A program made the position numbers and the translations under genes. A DNA stretch of 64,000 bases, taken from Russula earlei (Eukaryota > Basidiomycota > Agaricomycetes > Russulales > Russulaceae). Location of the stretch: positions 48,406-112,405 of the forward strand of contig JAGFNK010000144.1 in assembly GCA_025769875.1 (NCBI GenBank), in the 5' to 3' direction. This document shows, one piece after another, positions 1-12,085 of the stretch. How positions within the stretch are numbered: the first letter of the stretch is position 1; every line of letters begins with the position of its first letter. The notes under the pieces were generated by a model. The model was not told the DNA's origin, searched no databases, and worked only from the letters and a program-made list of their open reading frames with translations.

Positions 1-280
1 CCGAAGTCTTCGTCCATGGCAAAGCCAGGATAAAGCTTTGTGATATGCGAGCCCCTTTCGTGCGTGGGACAGCCCTCGTTAACAGCGAGCGAAAGGAAAG
101 GGACTTGTAAGAAATCGTGGTAGACAAGTTGAATCGATCATCAAAATATTCAGGGACCCCGGACATTCCATGAAGTCGTTGGCTCCAAAATATGCAAGCA
201 AAACACAGCGCTGGTACTACAACATATCCACGTAGGGCACACTCAATCACGTTACGTCTGCTTCGTTTGAGAGGTTCAAT

Positions 281-1362
281 TCACATCATTGGGCCTTGCG
301 AGACGGTAGTCGGCTGGCCATTCCTTCCAGGCTGAATTATTAGCGACTGTCCAGGTTGTTGCTGAACAACATTCCCGGCGTAAGTCGTCGTTGGATACGG
401 TGTGTATGGGGCATTGTAACCACGGGGACCATATGGCGTCGAATACGAGGCATAACCGACCCCGGGGTAGCCGGGTGCTTGCCCGAACCAAGGTAATTCA
501 CGGACATCATCTCTCCAGATATATGACCGCCCCATGGCCACAGAGCGAGTGGCAAGAGTGATCAGAAAAACGAAGTAGAGAGTGACTGCGATGTATTAGG
601 GATGAGGAAAGGTAGAGATGGGAGAGAAAAACGTACTCAAGGAAAAGGTAGCCCATGAGAATGCCTCAATGACCTTTGACAAGTCACAGTACGAGCGAGC
701 GGATACTGGATTGCAGTGATTCAATGAGAGAGAAAAGAACTTTCTAGGAAGGTTACCAACTCGTGCCATTTTTTGTGCTTGTCCTAGAATTTCCGAGGGC
801 ATCACACTGTGTGGAGCCGAGGGAGTCGCTGTACTCGCGATAAGTCATGAGTCGATGAGAATAGTTCGAGAAGACATACGAAGACCACGCTGCTAATGCT
901 AGTACCGGTGTTGATATCGGGCATCGCTTGGGAGAAAGACTGGGGAGACTTACTTAGCCAAAGGATGCCTGAAATAAACAGGATGATTGCGTCTGTATAT
1001 GGAGTTGATGATATCAAGCTAACGAGGATATCCAGATATGGAGGTGGTTATTCAAAGCGAATGAACGCACATCAGGGTGAACATGAATATGGTCCATGAT
1101 GGAGGTATTAAGGAATAGATCGAGAAGTCATCTGAGCGATCGACGCTTCATCAATGGATCCAATTTTATCAGAATAACCACGTACGATGCAGATGAGGTA
1201 GAAATATGGATGCAAAGTAGGCGGAAATCCCTAACACCGCTGCAGACGTTAAAATGACGGCAACTGGTACGAACAAGTGTCAGATAAATGTGTGGGGCAA
1301 GGGTTGCAAAGGTTGCATGTACCATAACCATAAACTCTGAGATTTGCGAACAAGACGGTCAT
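281..1362 (-). CDS. MARVEL-like four-TM membrane protein
   Basis: Multi-exon gene read on the minus strand. The start chosen is the ATG at 1362-1360 (MTVLFANLRVYGY), which joins across an intron (1264-1322) to a hydrophobic stretch VAVILTSAAVLGISAYFAS (TM1). Further exons give DAIILFISGILWL, a Cys-containing loop, then YCDLSKVIEAFSWATFSL (637-705), which splices (intron 586-636) to ITLYFVFLITLATRSVAMG. The last exon, 281-585, ends in a Pro/Tyr/Gly/Gln-rich cytosolic tail beginning RSYIWRDDVRELPWFG. The order of four membrane segments with a Cys loop before TM4 and the 'EAFSW' signature fit basidiomycete MARVEL-domain proteins, which sit in membrane-apposition or eisosome-like sites. Middle exon borders near 706-1100 are approximate; one donor there may be a weak GTTGGT. 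The gene shares a 323-bp divergent promoter with uL2m. Confidence 0.72.
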
Positions 1363-1685
1363 CCCAGTGCTGATTCGAGGGGAGGAATGTCGTGTAAACG
1401 TGAACCCTGTGGAAGGACAAGAGGTTGTGGAGTGAGGGTGGGATGGATAGATGATGCAACGTGTTGGCTCCAAGATGCCGCAGCTTAAAAGGGCCGATGT
1501 TCCATTTATTAGTTTCCACATGTGGAGCATCAGATGAACGGAAAACAGATAGAACGTGAGACTGGGTAGTGCCAATGTTGCGAATAATCTTGGATCCGAA
1601 CTGCTGTTGTTCGTTCGCAGAAATGATCATGTTAATGCAAAGTGTCGCGTTGCCTCTGAACGCAAAGTTGCATTCGTGCCAGCTC
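1363..1685. other. divergent intergenic region
   Basis: This stretch separates the MARVEL-like gene (leftward) from uL2m (rightward) and must hold both promoters. I see no clear TATA box. ORFs running through it on either strand are open by chance; the minus-strand one extends antisense into the uL2m coding sequence. Confidence 0.5.
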
Positions 1686-2914
1686 ATGGCTTTCGTCCGT
1701 CTCGCTGTTGGGCTCTTCAGGTCACGTCTAATAACTTCTCCGTTAGAACGTGTCCTTTCTCCCGCTCCATTCCGCGCCTGTCTGAGGAGATATTCCACAG
1801 AAGTCACCTTGGAACAACGGCCGACAGATGTCAATGCTGCTTTGTCGCGAACGGCCACCCTCTTCAAGACGTATAAACCCATAACACCGGGCATACGCCA
1901 CCTTCGTCGCCCTCTCAATCCACATCTTTACAAGGGAAGGCCCCTACGTCTACTTACCGTTGCACTACGGAAGAAGGGAGGCAGAAATTCAAAAGGTCGC
2001 ATCACTGTTCGCTCCCGGGGTGGCGGCCATAGAAGACGCATTCGTCTCGTCGACTTTATGCGCACCGAGCCCGGGCCACACGACGTCGTACGGATTGAAT
2101 ATGATCCCAACCGCTCTGCTCACATAGCTCTTTTAAAAAACCGGGACCCCAACGTCGAAGGACCGAAAAAATGGAGCTACATACTTGCATGCGAGGGCTT
2201 GCGGGCAGGTCATGTAGTAGAGAGCTTCAGGAAGGGTATCCCCGATGGACTTGTTGAAGGATATGTCGACTCGAAGAAGATTCGTGGGAATGCAATGGCG
2301 GTGGGCGACGATAATTTTGCAGCGGCGAACGCGTCCCTTGCTATCGGCCTTCTACGTGCCCGAACAGTCAAACCAGGGAATGTCCTCCCTCTCCGTTTAA
2401 TACCGACGGGTACCATTATCCACTCTATCGCGCTCAATCCTGATGGCCGCGGCATCCTCGTCCGTTCAGCCGGCTCCTTTGGTCAGGTCATCGTCCATGA
2501 GGATAACGGAAGGTACAGCCAAGTACGTCTACAAAGTGGAGAAGTACGAAAAGTGCTTCAAGATTGTGTAGCGACGATTGGGAAGGTCAGTAACCCACTC
2601 TGGAAGGGAAGGAGCTTGGGCAAGGCAGGTCGTACACGATGGCTTGGTCGAAGACCTCATGTGCGTGGCGTGGCTATGAATGCGTATGTCCTCTCTTTTG
2701 GTAGTCCATGCAAACATATTAATAAATCCCCAGTGTCGACCATCCCCACGGAGGTGGTCGCGGCAAGTCAAAATCCAACAAGCATCCTCGATCTATTTGG
2801 GGCTGGCAAACAAAAGGCAAGCGAACGCGCAAACCTGGCCCTAAGGGCCCCAAAGGTAGTAATAAGATGGTCGTTCGCGAGCGTCCGAGGGGTGTGGAGA
2901 AGAGAGCGCGTTGA
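1686..2914 (+). CDS. RML2: mitochondrial large-subunit ribosomal protein uL2m
   Basis: Encodes about 392 residues in two exons (1686-2683, 2734-2914; 50-bp intron). The ATG at 1686 is preferred over the upstream in-frame ATG at 1569 because it starts an Arg/Ser/Leu-rich, acid-poor presequence ([19 protein letters not shown]) typical of mitochondrial import. The mature part has the uL2 RNA-binding motifs [20 protein letters not shown] and, after the intron, the conserved [13 protein letters not shown] loop near the peptidyl-transferase centre, ending in a basic tail ([13 protein letters not shown]). Splicing GC|T gives the expected A-V-D-H-P-H, which fixes the intron. It is a core protein of the mitoribosomal large subunit. 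Rix1 starts only 67 bp downstream on the same strand. Confidence 0.95.
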
Positions 2915-2981
2915 GGTGCAGATGTCGGACCGGTTAACTTGAAACCACAGTGTACTTACCACTACACGCTCGTTACATGTC

Positions 2982-5771
2982 ATGTCCACTTTCGACTCTG
3001 CGCATCCCCTCAGAACGTTCTTGCAGTTTCAACTAGCCTCGGATGATGCTGCTGTTCTGAATTTACCTCATGTGGTCCAGTTCCTTTCTCCTCAACATTT
3101 TAAACCCTCCCCGCACCTTCAAAAATGGTCGACACGTATTAACTCTTTAATCCACTCGAAAGACCCCGGTGCACGCTGGGCGGGTCTTTCTATTGCGTGC
3201 CGAACATCGACGTTGTCACGAGAACTGATGCTTGAAAACGCCAGGGGTTGGGTCAGCGCAGCTTTGCCTCTATTTTCAGTCCGTGTGTCCACCCACATTC
3301 TCTTTCCATGAATCTCACTGTGCGAAGAAACAAGAGCCATTGCCAACTCTAAAGGCCGCCACTCGACTTCTCACTCATATATTCTCGGTCGCCATCGATA
3401 ATCCGGAATTCCAGAGGCAAATAGCATCTCCAAATGTGCCGAAATTTAGCCTTGCACTCATTGCCATTGTCGAGGATCACCCGAGCCGTGAATTGAAGGT
3501 CGGTCATTACGCGCCCCGTTCGCATAGTCGCATAGTTGCTTATAGGTCCTTCAGCTTCTCGCCCTCGATGCGCTGTATGTACTGGTACCACTCTACCCAA
3601 CTCTTTTCAAGCCTCTCCACGGAAGGCTCTGTGCGCTGTGTTTTCGCCAATTCGACTGCCCGGCCGGACGGCCAACGGACGTTCCATTCGCTCAGGCTAC
3701 ATCTCGATTATATTCAGTCCTTCCTGTCACTGGGGGAAAAGTTGGTGCGGCCAGCCTTTGGAGGAAATCCGTAGACGAGATCCTATCCATTGGTTGGAGA
3801 TCACTTTCCGCTGTCAGGTCGTTCTCCAACGGTGATCCTGATCAATCATTCAGCGTTCCAATCATGCACTAAAACAAAGTTCAGTTCCAGCAAACGTGAC
3901 CCCTCCTAAACAATACCAGCCATTTCAGGAAGATGCGACGGTGTCTATCCCGTTGAACCTTGATCGCCTCCGGTGCGCTGTTCTCGCACTCTGCGATCTT
4001 CTAACGTATATTTGCGTTTTTTTTTCCATCCCGATTCAGCGCTAACTCAGTCTCCATCAGGTCTACCACTGCAAGAGCCATTCCAATTGCCGTTGGGTGC
4101 TCTGGTGAGCTTCAATCAGGCGTTACTGAGTCGCACACACGATAATGTCAAGGTTTGCAGATCTTCCTCGGTCATTACGTATCTGACCAGTGTTATCCAG
4201 GAAAACAGCCACGTTGAAACTTCTGTTCGCGCGATGGAAACGGCAGTTGTCCCAGAGATCTGCGCTCTTGGATGCGACCTACTATCTAGACTTGCCACCT
4301 GGTACGTTGGAGCGATGTTGGAGCGATCTCTCCCCCTCTCCACCTTCACCGAGTTGATGGGTTCAATTAGTGCAGAACGTCACCTTACGCCACATTCAGG
4401 GCGATTCACAAGCATTATTTTGTTTCATCTTGAGCTTGCTCCACCGCCGTGAGTGCAGTGCGCTTTGGCGCTGTTATTGAATCGTAATCGATGGTCATCT
4501 CAACCCTTTCAGCGACAGACATGTCGAATTTCTGCGAGCCTTGGTTTCACTATTGGCGAATGCGCACACAATGCATTCCCAACTGTTATTGAACCGAATC
4601 GTTAGGGTCCTTTTATCTACCCTCTCTGTCCTTTTGCCAACCCAATCTGATATAAGCAACGACCGTGAATCAACCGTAAGTAGCAAGGGTCGGAGGGGCA
4701 GGAAGCGAGCACATGACTATGAAGGAGACGAAATCTTCGGGATTACAACTAATGTCATCTGTCCGACCGCGACGCACAAAACGATGACATTGACCACGCT
4801 GGATGGTAAGCCATCATCCTCAATTCCCTCTGCCAACATTCTATGACATGACCTACGACCTAGCCCTCCGATTGATCCTTCAAAATCCATACCTTCCACC
4901 AGCGACATATTCGCTCATCAGTCGGCTGTTACTTGGTCTCAACGTCTGGCTACCTTCTTTGCATCCCACTAGGCTGTCAAACGATCAGTCGTTCCATGCC
5001 CTTCTTTTACGCGGGTTTCAAGGCACGTCCATAGATCTCAGCGCCGATACACGAGGTGTTATTGGCAGGAGCTTGGGGTTGATCATGCACGGACTTCAGG
5101 AGCCAATTGATGACCCTGTGCGTATGTCCAAATGGCAGATTGATCATTCTCACGACCATCCCTAAAAGGCTACATCCACGATCACTCTGAGAACAATCGA
5201 TAGACTACTGCACCCCCGCTTTCCCTGGCTTGTGCGGGCTCCCCCATATACCGAGTTGCTACCGTTATTGCGCACGGAGGAGAGCGTCGAGGAGCGGGAA
5301 CTTCGAGAGAGTCTCCACATTAGTGTTGGTCCACCAGCACGTGCAACAGGAACTACAGGGCCCGCAAATCAACGATCCATGCCGACACTAGCCCTAGACT
5401 CGGGTCCTTTGCCCCTTCCACCTAATCCTGATACTTTGCCTAACGTTAACGAGCCCAAGACGCCGGCACTAGAGCCCTTATCATCACCAAGGTATTATCA
5501 AGCAGCCACACCGGATCTCAGACCTGCCACACCCCCAAACTTACACAACCTTTCTCCTCCGGTACAATCACCAGGTCAGGGCTCCTCGGATTCCAAGGAT
5601 CCATTACGCCCTTCACAGGCGCTCGATGTTCCTTCGTCACTTATGAGCGGAGTTGCTTCTGCACCCGAGTCGCGCTTCGGTGCTGTATTGGAGGCTACCA
5701 ATGCAGTGGACGACGACGACGATGACAACGAAGATATGCCGAGCATTGATATGGGATCTGATTCAGACTGA
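2982..5771 (+). CDS. RIX1: pre-rRNA-processing protein Rix1 (PELP1-like)
   Basis: Multi-exon gene. The N-terminal half is the helical-repeat RIX1 domain: DPGARWAGLSIACRTSTLS, then ARGWVSAALPLFS, spliced (intron 3279-3327) to KQEPLPTLKAATRLLTHIFS, and further exons including VLQLLALDALYVLVPLYPTL and VRAMETAVVPEICALGCDLL. The C-terminal part (about 5230-5771) is low-complexity, Pro-rich, and ends in an acidic DDDDDDNEDMPSIDMGSDSD tail, as in Rix1/PELP1 proteins. In yeast the Rix1-Ipi1-Ipi3 complex acts in the nucleus in ITS2 processing and remodelling of pre-60S particles with Rea1. At least six short introns are needed; borders beyond 3530 are approximate. The stop at 5769-5771 faces the stop of RRN11 126 bp away. 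Confidence 0.85.
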
Positions 5772-5897
5772 GCCTTATTTTATTTTGAAACGACAGTAAA
5801 TACGCCGCTCGCGGCTTATGTTGATGATCGCAGGCTCAAACTGGCCATGTGTTGCGGCGTTAAAAGGTGAGATCGGGTATTCAGGAGACGGCTGCAG

Positions 5898-6995
5898 TCA
5901 AATGCGAATCCGTTTACGATGTAGTCCTTTGGAATCTACCTCCATCATGTCATCATCTGATTCGTTAGGCACAGTACCGTCTTCCGGTGTTAACGTTGCT
6001 AACTAGAGACGATGCAATGGGAGCAAATTGGAAATGTAACTTAGCAGACTGTAACGACAGTTGACGGACCTTATGGATGAACATCGGTGCGATGACGCCT
6101 TCCGGATCGAGTGCATGGGCTCGTTCTAGGTGTTGTTGTGCTCCTCGCAGCAAGTTCTCCTTGGAGGCGTCGATGTTTTGCCCTTGTTCCGTAAGGAGTT
6201 GGCTTAAGACCGTTGTCACGGATTTTAAATGCCATTTACGTGCCTTGCGCGTCACGGCTCGAGTCGGCATCCGCAACTGACGCCAGTCGTAAACAAAGAA
6301 AGCCAGCATACGTATGCAGCACGGCATTGTCTTGGTACGGTGGTGACGGAAGGTATCTAGATTGCTCGGAGTTGGCTGAGTTGGCTGCACGTAAGAACGA
6401 AGAGATGGGATCCGCACAGCTCTAGTTCGTCAAGGGCGTCACGTTCCCGTCCAGCCATCGCCAGAGACAGAACGAGCTCCTGCACAAGCGATTCGCGCTA
6501 AATAAAATAGATAAATAAAAAGACAAAAAAAAAAGGGGGGGGCGGTGGTAACGTGAGCTGGGAGCCGCTGATGGGGAGGGGGAAAGGGTGAGCGGCGGCC
6601 ACAGGAACAATTCTAGGCCGCCAGGACTCGAAACTAAACGAGAAGGGTTGAAACAGACGCGCGCGCACCTCTTCGGGATGCTGGAGCATCATGACCCGTA
6701 GAAATTCGATGTGCCTCGCCGTCCCTGGGATACTATCGCATGGCGGTGGGGGATTGACGGCGAGGATTATAAGGCCGATTTTCCACATGTCCACCCATTC
6801 GATCTCCTCGCATCGAGTGAGCAGCCCGAATGCCCTTCGGGCTAGGTGAAGATCTCCGCGCTGTATTGACAAATGCAATATATCGCGAAGGCGGCGAATG
6901 TGGACCCTGCGGGCGGTTGAAGGACTCTTCATCCCGTCAGACGAGGCGAATATGAATGGAGGGCAGTGCTTATGCCAGTCGGCTGTAGCCTCCAT
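5898..6995 (-). CDS. RRN11: RNA polymerase I core factor subunit Rrn11 (TAF1A-like)
   Basis: Five exons assemble without a frame break: 6603-6995, 6418-6497, 6240-6356, 6070-6202 and 5898-6002, giving about 275 residues. Recognised by TPR-like helices: HIRRLRDILHLSIQRGDLHL, ARRAFGLLTRCEEIEW and WKIGLIILAV, then RESLVQELVLSLAMAGRERD and YLPSPPYQDNAVLHTYAGFL. Rrn11 is a subunit of the core factor that recruits RNA polymerase I to the rDNA promoter. The intron at 6498-6602 holds short homopolymer tracts. The end is acidic then basic (ESDDDMMEVDSKGLHRKRIR). The first ATG (6995) is chosen because earlier codons do not align with the family pattern. Neighbouring RIX1 also serves ribosome production, but the two genes are convergent. 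Confidence 0.82.
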
Positions 6996-7251
6996 GGAAG
7001 AAGGTACGTGATGATAACGATATTTCTGAACACCTGCATCGGCAGTTTGTAGGTAGTGGATTGTATTACGTGATACTAATTTAAGTATTCTCGACAACTC
7101 AACGCCTAAACGTTAAATGCTGTAAATAAGATACCTACGGATGGAATAAGATAATTGTATGGGAAGATGGAGCGTGCAGCGTGCAAGCGGAGACAACCCC
7201 TCGACAATTGGGGGTGGTAACATACAGAAAGGGCTCCGCTCCGACGTGACA

Positions 7252-8405
7252 TCAATCGTCTTCTTTGAAGGGTTCGCGTTCCAGAGGCTTCAGTGGAACG
7301 ATGCGAGTGCGAAGAATCTGCTCGCGGCGTGCGCCAAAGTATCGTGGCGTTTCGAAACTCCAGACTAGGTTACCAGCGGGCCAATGTTGGCACGCCTCGA
7401 TGTAGCGCTTGACGTCGACGTCCACTTCAGGGCCAAACGATCGCAAGGACGACTTCGCGTCGAGGAAGTCGTCCATGAGCTGTTTGTAATGCGCTCCAAC
7501 GAAATTGCACGCGGCTTGGATATCCATGTTTTTCGTCCTCATCAGTACGGTAATGAAGTTGTTGCCTTCCAAACCGCTGTTTAGTTCCATGTTATAGGAA
7601 TACAGGTCCTGGGGTTGAAGAAACACAAATAGGACACAGCGATTAGTTCCAACGCTCGGTCGCCGCATAACGTATACTCACGTTTGCCCAGCACACCATG
7701 TCGACGGCGCTGAAATATATCCTTTGGAAGGTCGGGTCCGCAAAAACTTCATCAGGAAGATCAATGCCCAAGATATATGAGATCACGCCAAAGCAAACGC
7801 GAACGGCACTGTTCTCGCGGCGGAGATGCACGTAATCGTGGAGTTGGAGGACTTCTCCACGATCGCGTAAACCAGCCTCTTGAACGACAGAGTCGATATA
7901 TGCATCGCAGTGCGCAAGAAAGCGACTGAACGTCTTTGGTTTGGCTGTTGTGATGAGGCGTGCGCGGAAGCTTAAGGCTAAAATTAGATGCGGCAGCTGG
8001 ATCGATCTGACTCCAACGAACTCACTCAGCGGTCATTCGCGCGAGCTTTGACCCATCCGTCCATGTTGGATCTCGCATAACTTGTAAAAAGATGTCGCCT
8101 GTGCGACGGGCATCACCATAGCACTGTTCGTCGCTGAGCTCGTCAATGACGAACAACAGATTGACGAGATCGCAACAAGTACGAAATTCTTCGTATCCGG
8201 CATACGGGTAGCAGTGCGAGCTCAACAGCTCACTCTGACCCTGGAAAAAGAAGGCGCGACGACGATCAGCGAACACTGCATAGCTATTGACCCAGCGTCT
8301 GGACTCGGCTGAGGCACGCTTCCAAAAGGGGTTCGTAGCGTCGCGAAATGCGGTGGAAAGGGAAAAGAGATCAGGGAGGACAAAATAAGATGGAGACTGG
8401 ATCAT
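7252..8405 (-). CDS. sesquiterpene synthase (Agaricomycete terpene cyclase)
   Basis: Three exons (8026-8405, 7682-7970, 7252-7608) encode 341 residues, the normal length for Agaricomycete class I terpene cyclases. The Mg-binding Asp-rich motif is DELSD (residues 88-92, in [12 protein letters not shown]). The NSE motif NDLYSYNME (residues 223-231) is created exactly by the second splice: N is the last codon of exon 2, D the first of exon 3. The C-terminal RY pair (WSFETPRY, about 312-313) that contacts diphosphate is present. The expected reaction is ionisation and cyclisation of farnesyl diphosphate to a sesquiterpene; the product cannot be predicted. All key residues look intact. No P450, oxidoreductase or transporter lies nearby, so it appears to be a solitary gene between RRN11 and a RuvB-like helicase gene. 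Confidence 0.92.
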
Positions 8406-9264
8406 TGCGAGAAGCTCAGCGAAGCAACGAAACACGTTAGCCCTAAGGTAGAAGACTGCTCGAGACCCCTGGGGTTGAAATAGCGTAGTAAAGCTACCGA
8501 GGTCGACCCGCTATTTATGCGCCTCTGGTCTGCTCAAACGGGGCTCAGAAGCCCATCCCCATAAGAAAGAGAGAAACCAACGTCATCTGTTGAGAGCAGC
8601 CGGGCAAGTTGGGAACGAACGCTGAGGCGCACAGGCACTGGGTTTCAGCCACTCCCGTCATCAATTCATTCTCAAGTCGTGGGCGGTATTGATTCTCTTG
8701 AGCGAGTCTCCAAAACGTAGAGGAGGAATGAACCGAGACGCCGCATGCCAGGACACCACACGTTGAAGATCAAAGGAAGAGTGAAGTTGTGCAAAGGTAT
8801 CCAGTGTGTCCACAGATGCCATAGAAGAGCATCAACTCACTTATTGTCGCAGGCGTGGCGTTCGGGATACGGCCTGTCACGAAACCTGCTGTAAGATTGA
8901 CATGAACATGTTAGGACGTCAGAGCACAGGGACGAGTGATTCACGGTGGATGTTAGGGCACCGAAAGGGAAGCGGGTTCCTAGATTTGTTAGCAATTTTC
9001 CACAATAGGTGTTGATGTTTGAGCTGCTCTTGATGGGGACTTTTTGCATACGGATCGATCCAATCTCGGGGACCTTTCCATAGCTACGCGAGTGTGGCCA
9101 GGTCAACAGAGCGTCGCATCAAACATCATTATCGAGCAGAAAATATATGCAGCACATACGACACGAGGCCAGCCGCACGGGAGATGCCTTATTATGTAAT
9201 CAAGGCCGCAACCATTGTCGCGCGCGCGCGGCCTCATTCATCCGACTCAATCGCCTCTATCAAC
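8406..9264. other. divergent intergenic region, no gene seen
   Basis: 859 bp separate the terpene synthase start (leftward) and the RVB2 start (rightward). Small ORFs here have no recognisable protein features. It is unusually long for this block and presumably carries both promoters. Confidence 0.5.
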
Positions 9265-11043
<1,779 letters not shown>

Positions 11044-11392
11044 ACTATACTTTCCTACCTGCTTGAGATTCCCCGCCGCTACTCCATGGTAGTTGTACCG
11101 ACCATCGCAACCAGTGGGCAATCTGATGCATTTCGGTTTAAGAAATTTTTTGATTGAACGCCATTCCGAGCATCGGCAGTGTCACGACTACCGGAACAAT
11201 GCCGAGAGGGTAAGACATTCGGATGCACCCTAAACACGTATCAATGAATCCAAGGGATGTAGCGAATGCGTACAAGTACTACTCTCCGTGAAGAACCCAC
11301 ACTTGGGCGCTCAGGAGAATGACTGTCGGCCAGCATACTGGGTCTTTGCAGAACCGTGAACGGTTGAGAGGTAAAGAGTGCCGGACGGAATC
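11044..11392. other. convergent intergenic region
   Basis: 349 bp between the RVB2 stop and the RPC11 stop, which face each other. It should hold both 3' UTRs. A minus-strand ORF (11241-11525) overlaps the last RPC11 exons in a wrong frame and is not a gene. Confidence 0.5.
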
Positions 11393-11953
11393 CTAGTTCT
11401 CGCGCCATTGATGGGTACATGCGGTACAACTGTCGATTCAAACCAGAGGAAGCAGTTAAGGCGTGCACGAGCAGGGCCCGTCGGCATGACTCACCGATAA
11501 ACTGCCAAGTCCGGGGTAATGTCAACCGCCCTACAAAATAAGGGTGATCGGTGACTTACACGTCGTCATGGGTTCGTCAGCGGATCTAATCTGCAGCTGG
11601 TAGAAGTAGGCGCGGTCATTGTCGCATTTGGGGCAGGTCGCTTGAGGCCCCGGTCAGCCCGCGCGGGTTCACGGATCGCAAGTCAGGGAGCATACCGGCT
11701 GTGGAATCGGCATGTTTCCACGTCTCATCGCCGCCAAGGACATCGTCCACTTCTTTGCGGGTCAGTTTGGTTCGCGATGTCATCTATGAGGAATAAATAG
11801 CCCTCGTCAGAACGGAGTCGCTGAGTAGAAAGAAATATCAAGGACCTGCTTGGCTATCGGAAACTCGTACGCACAAGTGTTGCAAGCCCATTTGTTATAC
11901 CCGGTCTGAGCAGATATGACAAGAAGGCTTGCGCAAGTGGGACAGAACAGCAT
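11393..11953 (-). CDS. RPC11: RNA polymerase III subunit Rpc11 (RPC10/POLR3K)
   Basis: Five coding exons: 11846-11953, 11696-11783, 11560-11640, 11495-11501 and 11393-11429, total 321 nt, 106 residues, against 108 in the human protein. The N-terminal zinc ribbon is MLFCPTCASLLVISAQTG...WACNTC; the linker has KEVDDVLGGDETWKHADSTA; the C-terminal TFIIS-like ribbon has CPKCDNDRAYFYQLQIRSAD, then EPMTTFYRC, and ends CTHQWREN. The acidic RSADE loop is the RNA-cleavage hairpin used for proofreading and termination by Pol III. The fourth exon is only 7 nt (TTTATCG), supplying parts of F, Y and R; without it the conserved TTFYRC cannot be made. RPC11 and SEC10 start 132 bp apart on opposite strands. 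Confidence 0.93.
11495..11501 (-). other. RPC11: 7-nt microexon of RPC11
   Basis: On the minus strand the 7 bases TTTATCG are flanked by CAG (11502-11504) and GTGAGT (11489-11494). Joining T|TT TAT CG|T with the flanking exons yields F-Y-R, then C, exactly the conserved zinc-ribbon sequence; flanking introns are 58 bp and 65 bp. Confidence 0.85.
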
Positions 11954-12085
11954 GGAAAGATCAGAGCTCACTCAGCGGTCATCATTATGTAGGTGGGATG
12001 GCGGTCCGATGGCCTCCGTAAGAGGCAGCCACTTAAGATAACGCACCCACGACAACGCTGCTAAGCTACCACTGGCACGGTTTCG

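Noticed and set aside
1280..1918. 212-codon minus-strand ORF
   Set aside because: It runs antisense to the uL2m presequence and covers the MARVEL gene's first exon in a wrong frame; no motif.
4803..5165. Separate small genes over 3232-5165
   Set aside because: These ORFs are exons of RIX1 read through introns; the spliced frame gives one continuous protein.
5898..9264. Terpene biosynthetic gene cluster
   Set aside because: The neighbours are Pol I factor and RuvB-like helicase genes; no tailoring enzymes are present.
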